From VXYL01 sp965116935 (GTDB taxonomy: Bacteria > Pseudomonadota > Gammaproteobacteria > Pseudomonadales > Azotimanducaceae): a DNA stretch of 64,000 nt. Both the position numbers and the translations under genes were made by a program. The notes beneath the pieces were generated by a model. It did not search any database. It was not told where the DNA came from and saw only the letters and a program-made list of their open reading frames with translations. Shown piece after piece: positions 26,767 through 39,881 of the stretch. The stretch spans positions 1,612,001-1,676,000 of the forward strand of contig OZ220737.1 in assembly GCA_965116935.1 (NCBI GenBank). The letters run 5' to 3'. Numbering within the stretch: position 1 is the first letter of the stretch; the number at the start of each line of letters is the position of its first letter.

Positions 26767-26871
26767 TGAGCCAATGAGCATCCAAGCGCCGATCGCTTGG
26801 CTTCTTGAATTGTTGGCAAGGGCGTACCGACACCTCACCTCATCTGTATGGGGCGATTCACCGATGAACAC
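26767..26871 (-). pseudogene. Fragment of a second UDG-like gene
   Basis: The frame starting at GTG 26871 reads VFIGESPHTDEVRCRYALANNS, clearly related to the VVFLLESPHTQEVLRRHPLAG segment of the neighbouring gene, but it then runs into unrelated, repeat-derived sequence. No further family motifs follow. Probably a truncated paralogue. Confidence 0.65.
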
Positions 26872-27001
26872 GACGGGCCTAGACGCCGTCCCGCCCGAGA
26901 CATGCGGGAGTTGGAGTGGGGCACCAGTCCACGCCCCAAAGCCCGTCTAGCCGCCCGTGACTTCATGGCCGCGGCACCATGTCAGTCCCATGCTTGGCCA
27001 C

Positions 27002-28396
27002 TCAGATCACCAGCGGGTCTTTGGCTTGGATCATGAATTCGTCGAACTCCTCGAAGTCTTCGAACCTCAGGGCCTTGCCTGTCATGCCGGCCAGTCGGGC
27101 AAGCCCTTCCACGGCGTCGTCCACCTCGTCTTCTAACAGCGCATCGTCGATGCACTTTAGGCACGCCTGAAATGCGTCGTCGCGCCTTGCCAGCCAAGTT
27201 TCAAGCCGAGCCTCGAAGGCCTTCCGCTGTTGATCCATGGCGCGTGTAGCTTCAGCGCACAGAGCTATGGCGCGCGAAGCCTCCTCCTCGGCTAGCTGCG
27301 CCTGCCGCAAAATCGCCAGCGACGACTGGTACACCCAACTCATGGCCATGTAGCCCACAACTGATCCGACGATGGCCCCCGGAGGACCAAAAACCGCCCC
27401 AGCGGCAGCTCCGACGTAGATGCCCGAAGCGGTTGCGCAGCCAGTTTCGCCAATTCGTTCGGCTGCCTCTTCCGCTGTGATCTCGCCTTTGGCGAAAGCG
27501 AAGACCGAAACGCCCACCTCGATGACGCCTGAGGCCACGGCGGTGGCTACGTTGGACTTGGTCAAGGTCGGAATTCGGCTGCCGCCCCGTCGGATGACTG
27601 CCCCAAGTGCACTAGTAGCGGCGCCCCGTGCTCCAGATGTGGCTGCGTCTTTCGCAGTTTTCCGACCTGCAGTACGAGCATCGACCTTGCCGGACAGATA
27701 TGCGCCAACGTTGCCGATAGCGGAAAGCGCACCTCCGACGACAAGCCCTCCGATAGCCCCCTTCGCTCCCGCATCCAACGCCTCGACGCTGACTTGCCTA
27801 GCTTCCATCCCTAACCTATATAGCTTGGGATTCTCCGTCGCCCGAGCCAACTCCTCGGTCGTCGTGCTGCCAGAGCTAACTCGGTCGGCCTGCACTTTCG
27901 TGACTACCTTGCGGGTTTCGCCACGCTGGGCCAGCTTGCGGTTAACAGCTTCGGCTTGGTCCTCCAGCGTGACGACATCCATGCCATCGTACTTTGGGTC
28001 GGTTGCCTTCCGTGCGAGCCAAGTCGGATTGTCTGAAACCTTCGCTTGCGCGAGCCTCTCTCCGCGGGCGCCGATCAACCTTATGTCTGCGGCATCATGC
28101 CCACCGCCCTTCGTGCTGCCTGTGACGATTGCGCGGACATTCTTGCCAGCGCGAGCGGCATTCTGGTTGAACTTCGTCGCCATGATGTGCTCGAAGAGGA
28201 ACCCCTTGAGCTTGTCCTTCGGCGTGCCTTGCTGGGCCGCCTTGAGGAACTTCTCCATTCCTTCGCGAACGGCATCCGTTGCGGCGGCCTGACCTTCGGC
28301 CCACGCGGTGCCGACTTGCCCGCCTGCAAAGCCGCCAGTAGCCAGTGCTTGGGTGTCGCTGCTTTTCTCCTTCGAGGATGGGGGCACGTTACGCAT
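27002..28396 (-). CDS. Glycine-zipper protein with restriction-fold-like N-terminus
   Basis: An unrecognised 464-residue protein. Residues 64–125 carry a pattern like a PD-(D/E)xK nuclease with the Q-x-K variant: Glu69 in GFLFEHIMATKFNQN, Asp104 in HDAADIRLIGA and QAK at 117–119 followed by VSDNP. The rest is rich in Ala/Gly with two long hydrophobic glycine-zipper stretches (about 210–260 and GIYVGAAAGAVFGPPGAI near 335–365), then an acidic, helical C-terminus. The ATG at 28396 overlaps the upstream gene by 8 nt; a TTG further up is less likely. Function may be membrane-attached nucleic-acid cleavage, but this is inference. Confidence 0.6.
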   Translation of the reverse strand: MRNVPPSSKEKSSDTQALATGGFAGGQVGTAWAEGQAAATDAVREGMEKFLKAAQQGTPKDKLKGFLFEHIMATKFNQNAARAGKNVRAIVTGSTKGGGHDAADIRLIGARGERLAQAKVSDNPTWLARKATDPKYDGMDVVTLEDQAEAVNRKLAQRGETRKVVTKVQADRVSSGSTTTEELARATENPKLYRLGMEARQVSVEALDAGAKGAIGGLVVGGALSAIGNVGAYLSGKVDARTAGRKTAKDAATSGARGAATSALGAVIRRGGSRIPTLTKSNVATAVASGVIEVGVSVFAFAKGEITAEEAAERIGETGCATASGIYVGAAAGAVFGPPGAIVGSVVGYMAMSWVYQSSLAILRQAQLAEEEASRAIALCAEATRAMDQQRKAFEARLETWLARRDDAFQACLKCIDDALLEDEVDDAVEGLARLAGMTGKALRFEDFEEFDEFMIQAKDPLVI

Positions 28397-29390
28397 TGGC
28401 TGGAGTCCCAAGGAGGCTTCGACCGTGTTCAAGAGCTTCGCCGTGCCCCTCGTTCAGGCTCCCGTCGGTCTTCAAGATCGGTGCCTCCAACAGCACCTTG
28501 AGGCATTGCACGAACTGAACTGCGAGGTAGACGTCCCGCTTCGCGTCGTCGGGGTATCGCTCGAAATCCGTACCATGGTCGGCGATGACTTGCGACAGGC
28601 GATCCAGAGCAGGCCGTACTCTCTCAACCACCTCGGAGATGACCTCGATGTACTGACTCGCGGCTTTGCGAATTCCGCGCACGACGGTCCCGGCCCCCTT
28701 GATTTTGCTGGCCTGCTTCTTGGCAAGTGCATGGTCTCGTTTGGCATTTGCCAAGTTCTCGCGCGCCTTCGCCGCCCAAATCGCCCCGCCGATGGCCAGA
28801 ACGGGGGCGGCTACGATGCCGCCGAGCACTGCCATTCCTCCTGCCATGCCCAATCCGCCAGCGCTCAATGCGCCGCCACCGAACCACGCGAGGGTTGCGT
28901 TAGTGGCCGCCACGCCGCTTAGCGTGCTGATCGCCGTGCCTGTGGAAGCGGTCGCAAACATCGTTGCGCCCCCGTACGTCGCCATGCCAACCAGCGCACC
29001 GCTACCTGCCGCTGTCAGACCACCGGACACGACTTCACTCGCGTATCCCGAGAGCTTGCTCATTTCGCCAAGCTCCTCGTCGGACCATGAGATTTCGCTC
29101 ATGCCAGGTACGCCCATCAGTCGCACATTTCGGAGGCGACCGAACAACGAGCAGAACCGACCCAAGTCGACGTCCCAGATTTCGAACTTCAACCGTCCGA
29201 GCTCCTCCAACGTGGCTTTGCATAGACGTCGATCTTTCCTGAGAGCGCCTTGGGCCCTGTCCAGCAATGTACTCGCGTCGTCCCTCGTTGAACTCGCCTT
29301 CTTGGTGTCAGAGTAGGCGTCAACTCCCTTCTTTGCGCCGTAAGCACCAACGAGGGCTGCGGCACCAATCAAAATCAGTGGCAGGGGCAT
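28389..29390 (-). CDS. Glycine-zipper membrane protein
   Basis: An unrecognised 333-residue protein that starts at ATG 29390 behind a clear AAGGAGA site. Residues 1–20 are a hydrophobic segment (LPLILIGAAALVGAYGAKKG). The middle (about 115–210) is a long Gly/Ala-rich hydrophobic stretch with repeated GGxxxxGG spacing (GGGALSAGGLGMAGGMAVLG), flanked by helical charged regions. It overlaps the next gene by 8 nt and follows the TerB-like gene by 51 nt, so the three probably form one operon. Confidence 0.65.
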   Translation of the reverse strand: MPLPLILIGAAALVGAYGAKKGVDAYSDTKKASSTRDDASTLLDRAQGALRKDRRLCKATLEELGRLKFEIWDVDLGRFCSLFGRLRNVRLMGVPGMSEISWSDEELGEMSKLSGYASEVVSGGLTAAGSGALVGMATYGGATMFATASTGTAISTLSGVAATNATLAWFGGGALSAGGLGMAGGMAVLGGIVAAPVLAIGGAIWAAKARENLANAKRDHALAKKQASKIKGAGTVVRGIRKAASQYIEVISEVVERVRPALDRLSQVIADHGTDFERYPDDAKRDVYLAVQFVQCLKVLLEAPILKTDGSLNEGHGEALEHGRSLLGTPANA

Positions 29391-29441
29391 TGTCGTTCTC
29401 CTTGCATAGGTCGATAAAGGCGGTGTTGCGCCTTGGCGCAC

Positions 29442-29833
29442 TCATTGACCTTCCATAAGTCCATGCGCTTCTTCGACAAGGGCCAACTGGCGTTTCACCC
29501 AAGATTCAATCGATTCTAGCTCCCCGTCCCCAATCTCCAGGGCGGCGGCGAGATTGCCGATGAGTGCCGATTCTCCGGCGGTGAACTCTTCGTCTGCGAA
29601 CCCCATTCCAACCAGTTCGAGGAGCAGAGCAATGCGACTTGAGCGGTCGTCGAAAGGTCAGGGAGTTCGTCGACGGGCACTTCCTCGGCCTCAACGCCGG
29701 GTTGGGACTGTGATCGGAGCACATCGAGATACGCCTTTTCATCCGCCTCTACGACGTTGTCGGCGTGCATTATTTCCGACGAGTAGTGGAGCAACGCGGC
29801 CTGTTGCCGCTCGTTCAGGTATTGGACAAACAT
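29442..29833 (-). pseudogene. TerB-like gene with a single frameshift
   Basis: The ATG at 29833 has an AAGGAGA site. The first frame reads MFVQYLNERQQAALLHYSSE onward to DELPDL; near 29655 (CCTTTCG) one base is missing, and the next frame continues as FDDRSSRIALLLELVGMG, FADEEFTAGESALIGNLA and on to HGLMEGQ-stop at 29442. Joined, the product is about 131 residues, helical and acidic, like TerB-family proteins. The second half has no start of its own. It lies 37 nt after the gltD stop. A sequencing error cannot be excluded. Confidence 0.7.
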
Positions 29834-29870
29834 CCGGACTTGGTCTCCTTGGTTGGGCAAGCACTGCCTG

Positions 29871-31358
29871 TCAGGGGGTGTTTTTCACGTCCTCTAGGAA
29901 GCGGTCGATCTCTTCGGCGGCCTCGCGGCCCTCGTTGATGGCGCGAACTACCAGCGATTGGCCGCTGCGGCAGTCGCCGGCGGCGAAGACGTTGGCGACG
30001 GAGGTGCGGTAGGCGCCCTTGTCGGCCTTGTAGTTGGAGCGTTCGTCGAGGTCGAGGCCGAGGGGTTCGCTGACGTAGTGTTCGGGGCCGAGGAATCCCA
30101 TCGAAAGAAACACGAGATCGGCGTCCCAGAAGCGCTCGGAGCCCTCCACGTTCTCGAAGCGGCCGTCCACCATCTGCACGTCCACCGTCTTGAGTCCCGT
30201 TAGCCGGCCGTTTTCGCCGACGAACTCGGTGGTGGAGATGGAATAGACACGTGGGTCGCGGTTGAACTTGGCTGTCGCCTCCTCGTGGCCGTAATCCACG
30301 CGGAAGATGGCTGGCCAAGTGGGCCACGGATTGCCGGGCGAGCGTTCCTGCGGCGGCATGGGAAAGAGCTCGAAATTGGTGAGGGTGCGGCAGCCGTGGC
30401 GCATGGAGGTGCCGATGCAGTCGGTGCCGGTGTCGCCGCCGCCGATGACGATGACGTTTTTGTCCTTGGCGCTGATGTAGTTGCCGTCTGTGAGGTTCGA
30501 GTCGAGCAGGCTGCGGGTGTTCTTGGTGAGGAACTCCATCGCGAAATGCACGCCTTCGAGCTGGCGGCCGGGAATCGGCAGGTCTCTCGGCGTCGTCGCG
30601 CCGGTGGCGAGCAGCAAGGCGTCGTTTTCGCTGGCGAGTTCCTGCACGGACAGCGAACCGTTCGAGCCGTCGCCAACATCGGCGCCGGTGACGAACTCGA
30701 TGCCTTCCTCGCGCAGCAGCCCGACCCGCCGTTCCACGACGTCGGGCTTGTTCAGCTTCATGTTGGGGATGCCGTACATCAAGAGGCCGCCGATGCGGTC
30801 GGCGCGTTCATAGACCGTCACGCGGTGCCCGGCCTTGTTCAGTTGCGCGGCGGCGGCAAGCCCCGCCGGCCCGGAGCCAACCACGGCGACGCTCTTGCCG
30901 GTTCTTGTCTGCGGCGGCTTCGCTTGCACCCAACCCTCGGCGAAGCCCCGGTCGATGATGGCCATCTCGATGTTCTTGATGGTCACGGGCGGGTCGGTGA
31001 TGCCGAGCACGCACGACCCTTCGCACGGCGCCGGACAGACGCGGCCGGTGAACTCCGGGAAGTTGTTGGTGCTGTGCAGGCGATCCAAGGCGTCGCGCCA
31101 CTGGTCGCGATAGACGAGGTCGTTCCACTCCGGGATCAGGTTGTGAATCGGACACCCGGCTCGTTGCGCCGGGCCGCCCGGAAGGTCTGGCGACTGGCAG
31201 AACGGCACGCCGCAGTCCATGCAGCGGGACGCCTGCGTCGTTAGCCGCGGCACATCGTGTTCGGTGTAGATTTCCTCGAAGTCGTCAACGCGCGTGACGG
31301 CGTTGCGGTACGGTGCCGCCTCGCGCGCAAACTCCTTGAATCCGGTCGGCTTACCCAC
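29871..31358 (-). CDS. gltD: Glutamate synthase small subunit
   Basis: GltD passes electrons from NADPH to the large subunit in glutamate synthesis. The 495-residue product has the N-terminal cysteine cluster CMDCGVPFCQ and GCPIHNLIPEWND for iron–sulfur binding, the FAD-site GSGPAGLAAAAQL near residue 150 and the NADPH-site IGGGDTGTDCIG. The C-terminal 130 residues are duplicated at 24.6–25.0 kb. Normally next to gltB, but here an ATPase gene lies between them. Confidence 0.96.
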   Translation of the reverse strand: MGKPTGFKEFAREAAPYRNAVTRVDDFEEIYTEHDVPRLTTQASRCMDCGVPFCQSPDLPGGPAQRAGCPIHNLIPEWNDLVYRDQWRDALDRLHSTNNFPEFTGRVCPAPCEGSCVLGITDPPVTIKNIEMAIIDRGFAEGWVQAKPPQTRTGKSVAVVGSGPAGLAAAAQLNKAGHRVTVYERADRIGGLLMYGIPNMKLNKPDVVERRVGLLREEGIEFVTGADVGDGSNGSLSVQELASENDALLLATGATTPRDLPIPGRQLEGVHFAMEFLTKNTRSLLDSNLTDGNYISAKDKNVIVIGGGDTGTDCIGTSMRHGCRTLTNFELFPMPPQERSPGNPWPTWPAIFRVDYGHEEATAKFNRDPRVYSISTTEFVGENGRLTGLKTVDVQMVDGRFENVEGSERFWDADLVFLSMGFLGPEHYVSEPLGLDLDERSNYKADKGAYRTSVANVFAAGDCRSGQSLVVRAINEGREAAEEIDRFLEDVKNTP

Positions 31359-31607
31359 CCTTACCTATCGCTCGCCCTTTTCTGTTCCGGCACGAAGCTC
31401 CGATCCCCACAATTTTCGCCGGAAACGCTGCTCGCAACGGCTCCCCGCAAGGGGCGCGTAACGTGACAGAAAACCGTTGCCGGTTCAAGCGGCAGGATGT
31501 CTCGACGCGACGTGACCGTGCGAACTTGGATCCATAGTTCCTTGGCGAGTCATCCCCAAAGGAAAACCGTGGTTTCTTCGACGCCCCAAGGAGCGAAATG
31601 AGACGAT

Positions 31608-32771
31608 TCAGCGGTCGAACGCGAGCCCGGAAGCGTCAGCGAGCGGCAGCGCGGTGATGCGGTCGGACAGGGGAAATGCAACTTTGCCCGGATAGACCAC
31701 CCAAAGGTGCGCGAGGCCAAGGTCGTCATACGCGATATGCATTGACTTGGTGGTGCGTGGGGTGTCGGTACACTTGAACTCGAACCCCCACCGTCGGCCG
31801 CGCCGCAGCAGCAGGAGGTCCAGTTCGGCACCCCGTTGCGTGGCATAGAAGTATGCCTCGCGTTCGCCGTGCTCCGTCAGTATCTGTTCCAGAGCGAACC
31901 CCTCCCAGCTGGCGCCATAGCGAGGATGCAAGGGGAGCTCGTCGGCGCTTTCGAGACCGAGCAGGAAATGGAGAATGCCGCTGTCCTTGATGTACACCTT
32001 CGGCGCTTTGACCAACCTCTTGCCGAGATTCTCGAACCATGGAGGGAGTACGCGCAGCATGAACGTGCCGGCGAGCAAGTCGCGGTAGCGGTTGACGGTC
32101 GCGGGGGTCGCATCCATGGATCGAGCCAGCTCCGCAGCGTTCCAGACTTGCCCGTGGTAGTGCGCGAGCATCCGCCAGAAGCGACCCAGCGATGCCGGGG
32201 CGATGCGCGAACCGAGGCTAGGGATGTCTCGCTCCAGGAACGTCATCGTGAACGACTGCATCCATCGCGACCATGCGCCGGAAGACTCCGCAAGCCATGC
32301 GCGAGGAAAGCCACCCGTCATCCATAGCTGATGCAGGTGCTCATGGCCAACTTCCGTGAGCGCGAGCCCGGCAACGTCCACGAATGAGACTCGGCCAGCC
32401 AGTGTCTCGGAGACGCCCTTCACCAAGTCAGGTGAGGCGCTGCCGAGCAGCAGGAATACAGCCTTGCGCTCTGGGTCGTCACAGATGGGGCGAAGCACCT
32501 CGAACAAGGCCGGCAGGCGTTGCACTTCGTCGATGACCACCAGCCCATCGCTGCCTCGCAGTACTGTGTCCGGCGACTGGGTAAGCGCTTCCCGGGCCGC
32601 AGGAACCTCGAGGTCGAAGACTCGCGACGGCCTTGGCCACGCCGCGGCGACTTGCGTTGCAAGCGTGGTCTTGCCCACCTGCCGTGCACCGAGCAACGCG
32701 ACAACCGGCATCTCGCCGAGACCAGTCAACGTCGCCTCTGAAAGGCGCTTTCGCGGGATTAATTGTTGCAT
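31608..32771 (-). CDS. AAA-type ATPase with DUF4143 domain
   Basis: A 387-residue ATPase: Walker A GARQVGKTT at 28–36, Walker B LVVIDEVQRLP, sensor-like LLLGSAS and the C-terminal DUF4143 domain with WEGFALEQIL and a nuclease-like ELDLLLLRRGRRWGFEFKC segment. Such proteins are common single-gene accessory ATPases of unknown role. The ATG at 32771 lies within an inverted repeat that may be an operator. It is inserted between gltB and gltD in the same orientation. Confidence 0.85.
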   Translation of the reverse strand: MQQLIPRKRLSEATLTGLGEMPVVALLGARQVGKTTLATQVAAAWPRPSRVFDLEVPAAREALTQSPDTVLRGSDGLVVIDEVQRLPALFEVLRPICDDPERKAVFLLLGSASPDLVKGVSETLAGRVSFVDVAGLALTEVGHEHLHQLWMTGGFPRAWLAESSGAWSRWMQSFTMTFLERDIPSLGSRIAPASLGRFWRMLAHYHGQVWNAAELARSMDATPATVNRYRDLLAGTFMLRVLPPWFENLGKRLVKAPKVYIKDSGILHFLLGLESADELPLHPRYGASWEGFALEQILTEHGEREAYFYATQRGAELDLLLLRRGRRWGFEFKCTDTPRTTKSMHIAYDDLGLAHLWVVYPGKVAFPLSDRITALPLADASGLAFDR

Positions 32772-32804
32772 ATCCAACTATGGCGTGACCGATATTCAAC
32801 AATT
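32761..32804. promoter_or_regulatory. Inverted repeat over the start of the DUF4143 ATPase gene
   Basis: AATTGTTGCATAT (32761–32773) and ATATTCAACAATT (32792–32804) are inverted copies with one mismatch and 18 nt between. They cover the start codon and leader of the ATPase gene and are strikingly AT-rich for this DNA. An operator for self-repression is a reasonable guess. Confidence 0.45.
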
Positions 32805-32995
32805 ATGCATCGTCAGGGGTACGTCAAGGGCTGTTCAGTCCGGCTTGACGTCGCCCTCAAAGGGACCTGCGCCGCTACAACATCCCGAAGTCGCTGTGGC
32901 GCGGCTTGGGCCCAAGGCGTGCTTTGTCTGGCAGAGAGGACTGTCGCCTTCTGGCATTCGCCGACTGAGGCAGCCCGAAGGCGTGCCGCACCGAT

Positions 32996-37609
<4,614 letters not shown>

Positions 37610-38161
37610 CGGGTGTCCTAAGCGTTCGATTCCTCAAGGCCCGATCCATGGAACGGCCTCAGAACGATGCGCCTCTTGCGCGATGCCTAGACGCCTGATT
37701 CCTCAACCGCAACGGCACTCCACCGGGCGCACGCGAACCGCAAACCTTCGCAAAATCAAGCCAATCACGCAACCGGAGAGGGACCTTGCGGCAGGGGGCC
37801 AAGCGATACCGAGTCTGGTCCTTCCCCTCCGAAGCCGGCAGTCCGCGTGAGCGAACTGCCAAACGGGTCCTTAGGGCGTCGCAGGAGCCTTTCTCCAGCG
37901 ACGGGTCATAGTTGCCACGCCGACGCGGCAGTCTGGACGTCAGCTCCTGGGCGAGTCCGTCTTGCGCTCGGGATCCGGCAGCTTCCACCAGGGCGCCCAG
38001 ACGATCACAAAGAGCACCGCCTCCAGACGCATGCGAACCGCGGACCCTCGCAAAGTCAAAACCAGACACGGCAAGCAGTGGCCTATCAGCACTGTCAGGA
38101 GACGCCCCCAGAACACTTCGGCTGTAGTGCCCGGGCGGTCCCGCGCACCTGTTGCGCGGGC
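37610..38161. other. Upstream of gltB: decayed copies of the gltB 5' region
   Basis: No intact gene. 37888–37975 resembles the first codons of gltB (37524–37607); on the minus strand it reads LAQELTSRLPRRRGNYDPSLEKGSC for the start of GltB. 37727–37772 and 38027–38072 are also a diverged direct repeat (shared GCGAACCGC, CTTCGCAAA/CTCGCAAA blocks), 300 nt apart. Together these suggest that gltB start plus upstream DNA was duplicated and then decayed. Confidence 0.65.
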
Positions 38162-38764
38162 CTATCTTTTGACCGCTTCCGGGTTCCGGTACTGGACTTG
38201 CTCAACCAGTCTTTCGAAGAATTGTGCCGGGGGCTGCGACATCGACACGATTTCGGCAGATGCGCCGAAATTCACGTCAATGACCAAGAAGTCCTCGATC
38301 ATCCCCGTGGACCACACGGGTGCACGTCGTCCGGACAGCGATGACAGGCGACGATGGAGTAGCGTTCCCCACGTGGACCCGCGTCGTGGGGAAACCGCGT
38401 CGTTCTGACGATTGAAAACAACCACATAGCCGATCACGATTTCGGGCGAGTGCAGTTGTGCGTTGGCGGCTTCGCCGATCAGATCGTCGATCCGGTTCGG
38501 CACGGTGCCGCCAAGGTTTCTCAAGATGGACTTCAACGAAATGCCGAGACGATACTTGCCCGTGTGAGGCCACGCGACATCCCACAGCTTCTCCCTGCCA
38601 ACTCCTGGCACGCGCGCCTCTTTCTCGACGCCGCCAAGGCCCCGGTGGGACAGCTCCGTGGCGCAGTAGTCCGCGAGCGCATCGAGTCGCTTGGTCGATG
38701 TGGCCCTGCCCTCGACGACCGCCAAGCGATGCAGCTCATTGACGGCTTCTTGGAGCGTGGCCAT
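38162..38764 (-). CDS. Putative type II restriction endonuclease
   Basis: A 200-residue protein directly after a DNA methyltransferase gene (5-nt gap), so a restriction partner is the natural reading. A possible PD-(D/E)xK core is Glu49 or nearby, Asp62 in LWDVAW and Lys78 in GISLKSI, followed by GTVPNRIDDLIGEAAN, a block seen in several restriction-enzyme families. The ATG at 38764 is preferred; the frame is open upstream into the methyltransferase gene. The recognition sequence is unknown. Confidence 0.65.
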   Translation of the reverse strand: MATLQEAVNELHRLAVVEGRATSTKRLDALADYCATELSHRGLGGVEKEARVPGVGREKLWDVAWPHTGKYRLGISLKSILRNLGGTVPNRIDDLIGEAANAQLHSPEIVIGYVVVFNRQNDAVSPRRGSTWGTLLHRRLSSLSGRRAPVWSTGMIEDFLVIDVNFGASAEIVSMSQPPAQFFERLVEQVQYRNPEAVKR

Positions 38765-38769
38765 TGAAG

Positions 38770-39777
38770 TCAGCCTGCAGCCGGAACGGCAGATGCTTCG
38801 CAGACCTCCGACGCTGACCTTTCGACGACCTCTGCCTTGCTGAGCAGGTGGCTGGTGGCATTGCGGAGCCGCTGCGCACCCATCTCCCAATAGACTGGGT
38901 CAACCTCGATGCCGATGCTGTTACGGCCGCATCCGGCCGCCGCCACCTGCGTGCTAGCGGTGCCGTTGAACGGGTCAAATACAGTGTCGCCGGCGAAGCT
39001 GAACATGCGGACGAGTCGCTCCGCCAGCGTCACAGGGAAGGGCGCAGGATGGTCGCCTGTGGAGGCCCCAGGAACGTCATCCCACACCTGTCGAAAGCAC
39101 TGCCGGAAGTGATCGCGGGATAGTAGGCTCAGGACACGCGCGGAAATCGTCGGGCGTCGGTAACCGCCAGGCTTGCGCTGCATGAGCAGAAACTCAATGT
39201 CGTTCTTCACAACCGCATTGGGTTCGTAGGGCTTGCCCAGAAACCCGCCGCCACCACGATTGACCTCGTGGGCCACGTTGGCGATCTTGCTCCAGATGAT
39301 CGGAGCAAGGTTGTCGAATCCCAGCGCAACGCATCGCTCTTGTATCGACGCATGAAGGGGCATGACGGTGTGACGTCCCGCGTTCTTCCGTCGCGAGAGG
39401 CAGACATCTCCGACCACGCAAACCAGTCGCCCTCCGGGAACCAAGGCCTCGTGGCAGATGCGCCACACACAGTCCAATTGGTCGAGGAACTCGCAGTAGT
39501 TCGTAACCGAACCCAACTGCCCCTCGTGGTGACGGTATTCCTTTAGTGTCCAATATGGCGGCGAGGTGAGCACTAGATGCACCGACTCAGGCGCGAGTCC
39601 CACCGAACGTGAATCTCCTAGCACCACCTCGTGTCTCGTGGGCACCTGACGCAGTGCCGACTCGATGCGGGCCATCGCAGCCGGCTCCTTGGCGAGTCGA
39701 GGCAAGTCGCGAGAGGGATCTTCCAGATTCCGCAGGTCCTCGGGAACGAGTTTGTCGAGCACGTTCGAGGTGGTCAT
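38770..39777 (-). CDS. DNA methyltransferase (beta class, probably N4-cytosine)
   Basis: A 335-residue SAM-dependent DNA methyltransferase. Motif IV TSPPYW lies near residue 72 and motif I DPFNGTAST near the C-terminus, which is the beta-class order; SPPY favours N4-cytosine methylation. VVGDV and SIGIEVDPVYWEM are further family segments. The ATG at 39777 is preferred to one 72 nt upstream. It forms a restriction–modification pair with the next gene. Confidence 0.85.
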   Translation of the reverse strand: MTTSNVLDKLVPEDLRNLEDPSRDLPRLAKEPAAMARIESALRQVPTRHEVVLGDSRSVGLAPESVHLVLTSPPYWTLKEYRHHEGQLGSVTNYCEFLDQLDCVWRICHEALVPGGRLVCVVGDVCLSRRKNAGRHTVMPLHASIQERCVALGFDNLAPIIWSKIANVAHEVNRGGGGFLGKPYEPNAVVKNDIEFLLMQRKPGGYRRPTISARVLSLLSRDHFRQCFRQVWDDVPGASTGDHPAPFPVTLAERLVRMFSFAGDTVFDPFNGTASTQVAAAGCGRNSIGIEVDPVYWEMGAQRLRNATSHLLSKAEVVERSASEVCEASAVPAAG

Positions 39778-39881
39778 CGGGAAAACGGGCACCGTGACGG
39801 CGAGCCGCAAGAGTACGCGGCCCACCCCACGCGTTTCAAGACCTAGCACGCCCGCTTAGGTGGGGCGCTATTATCCGGGGT

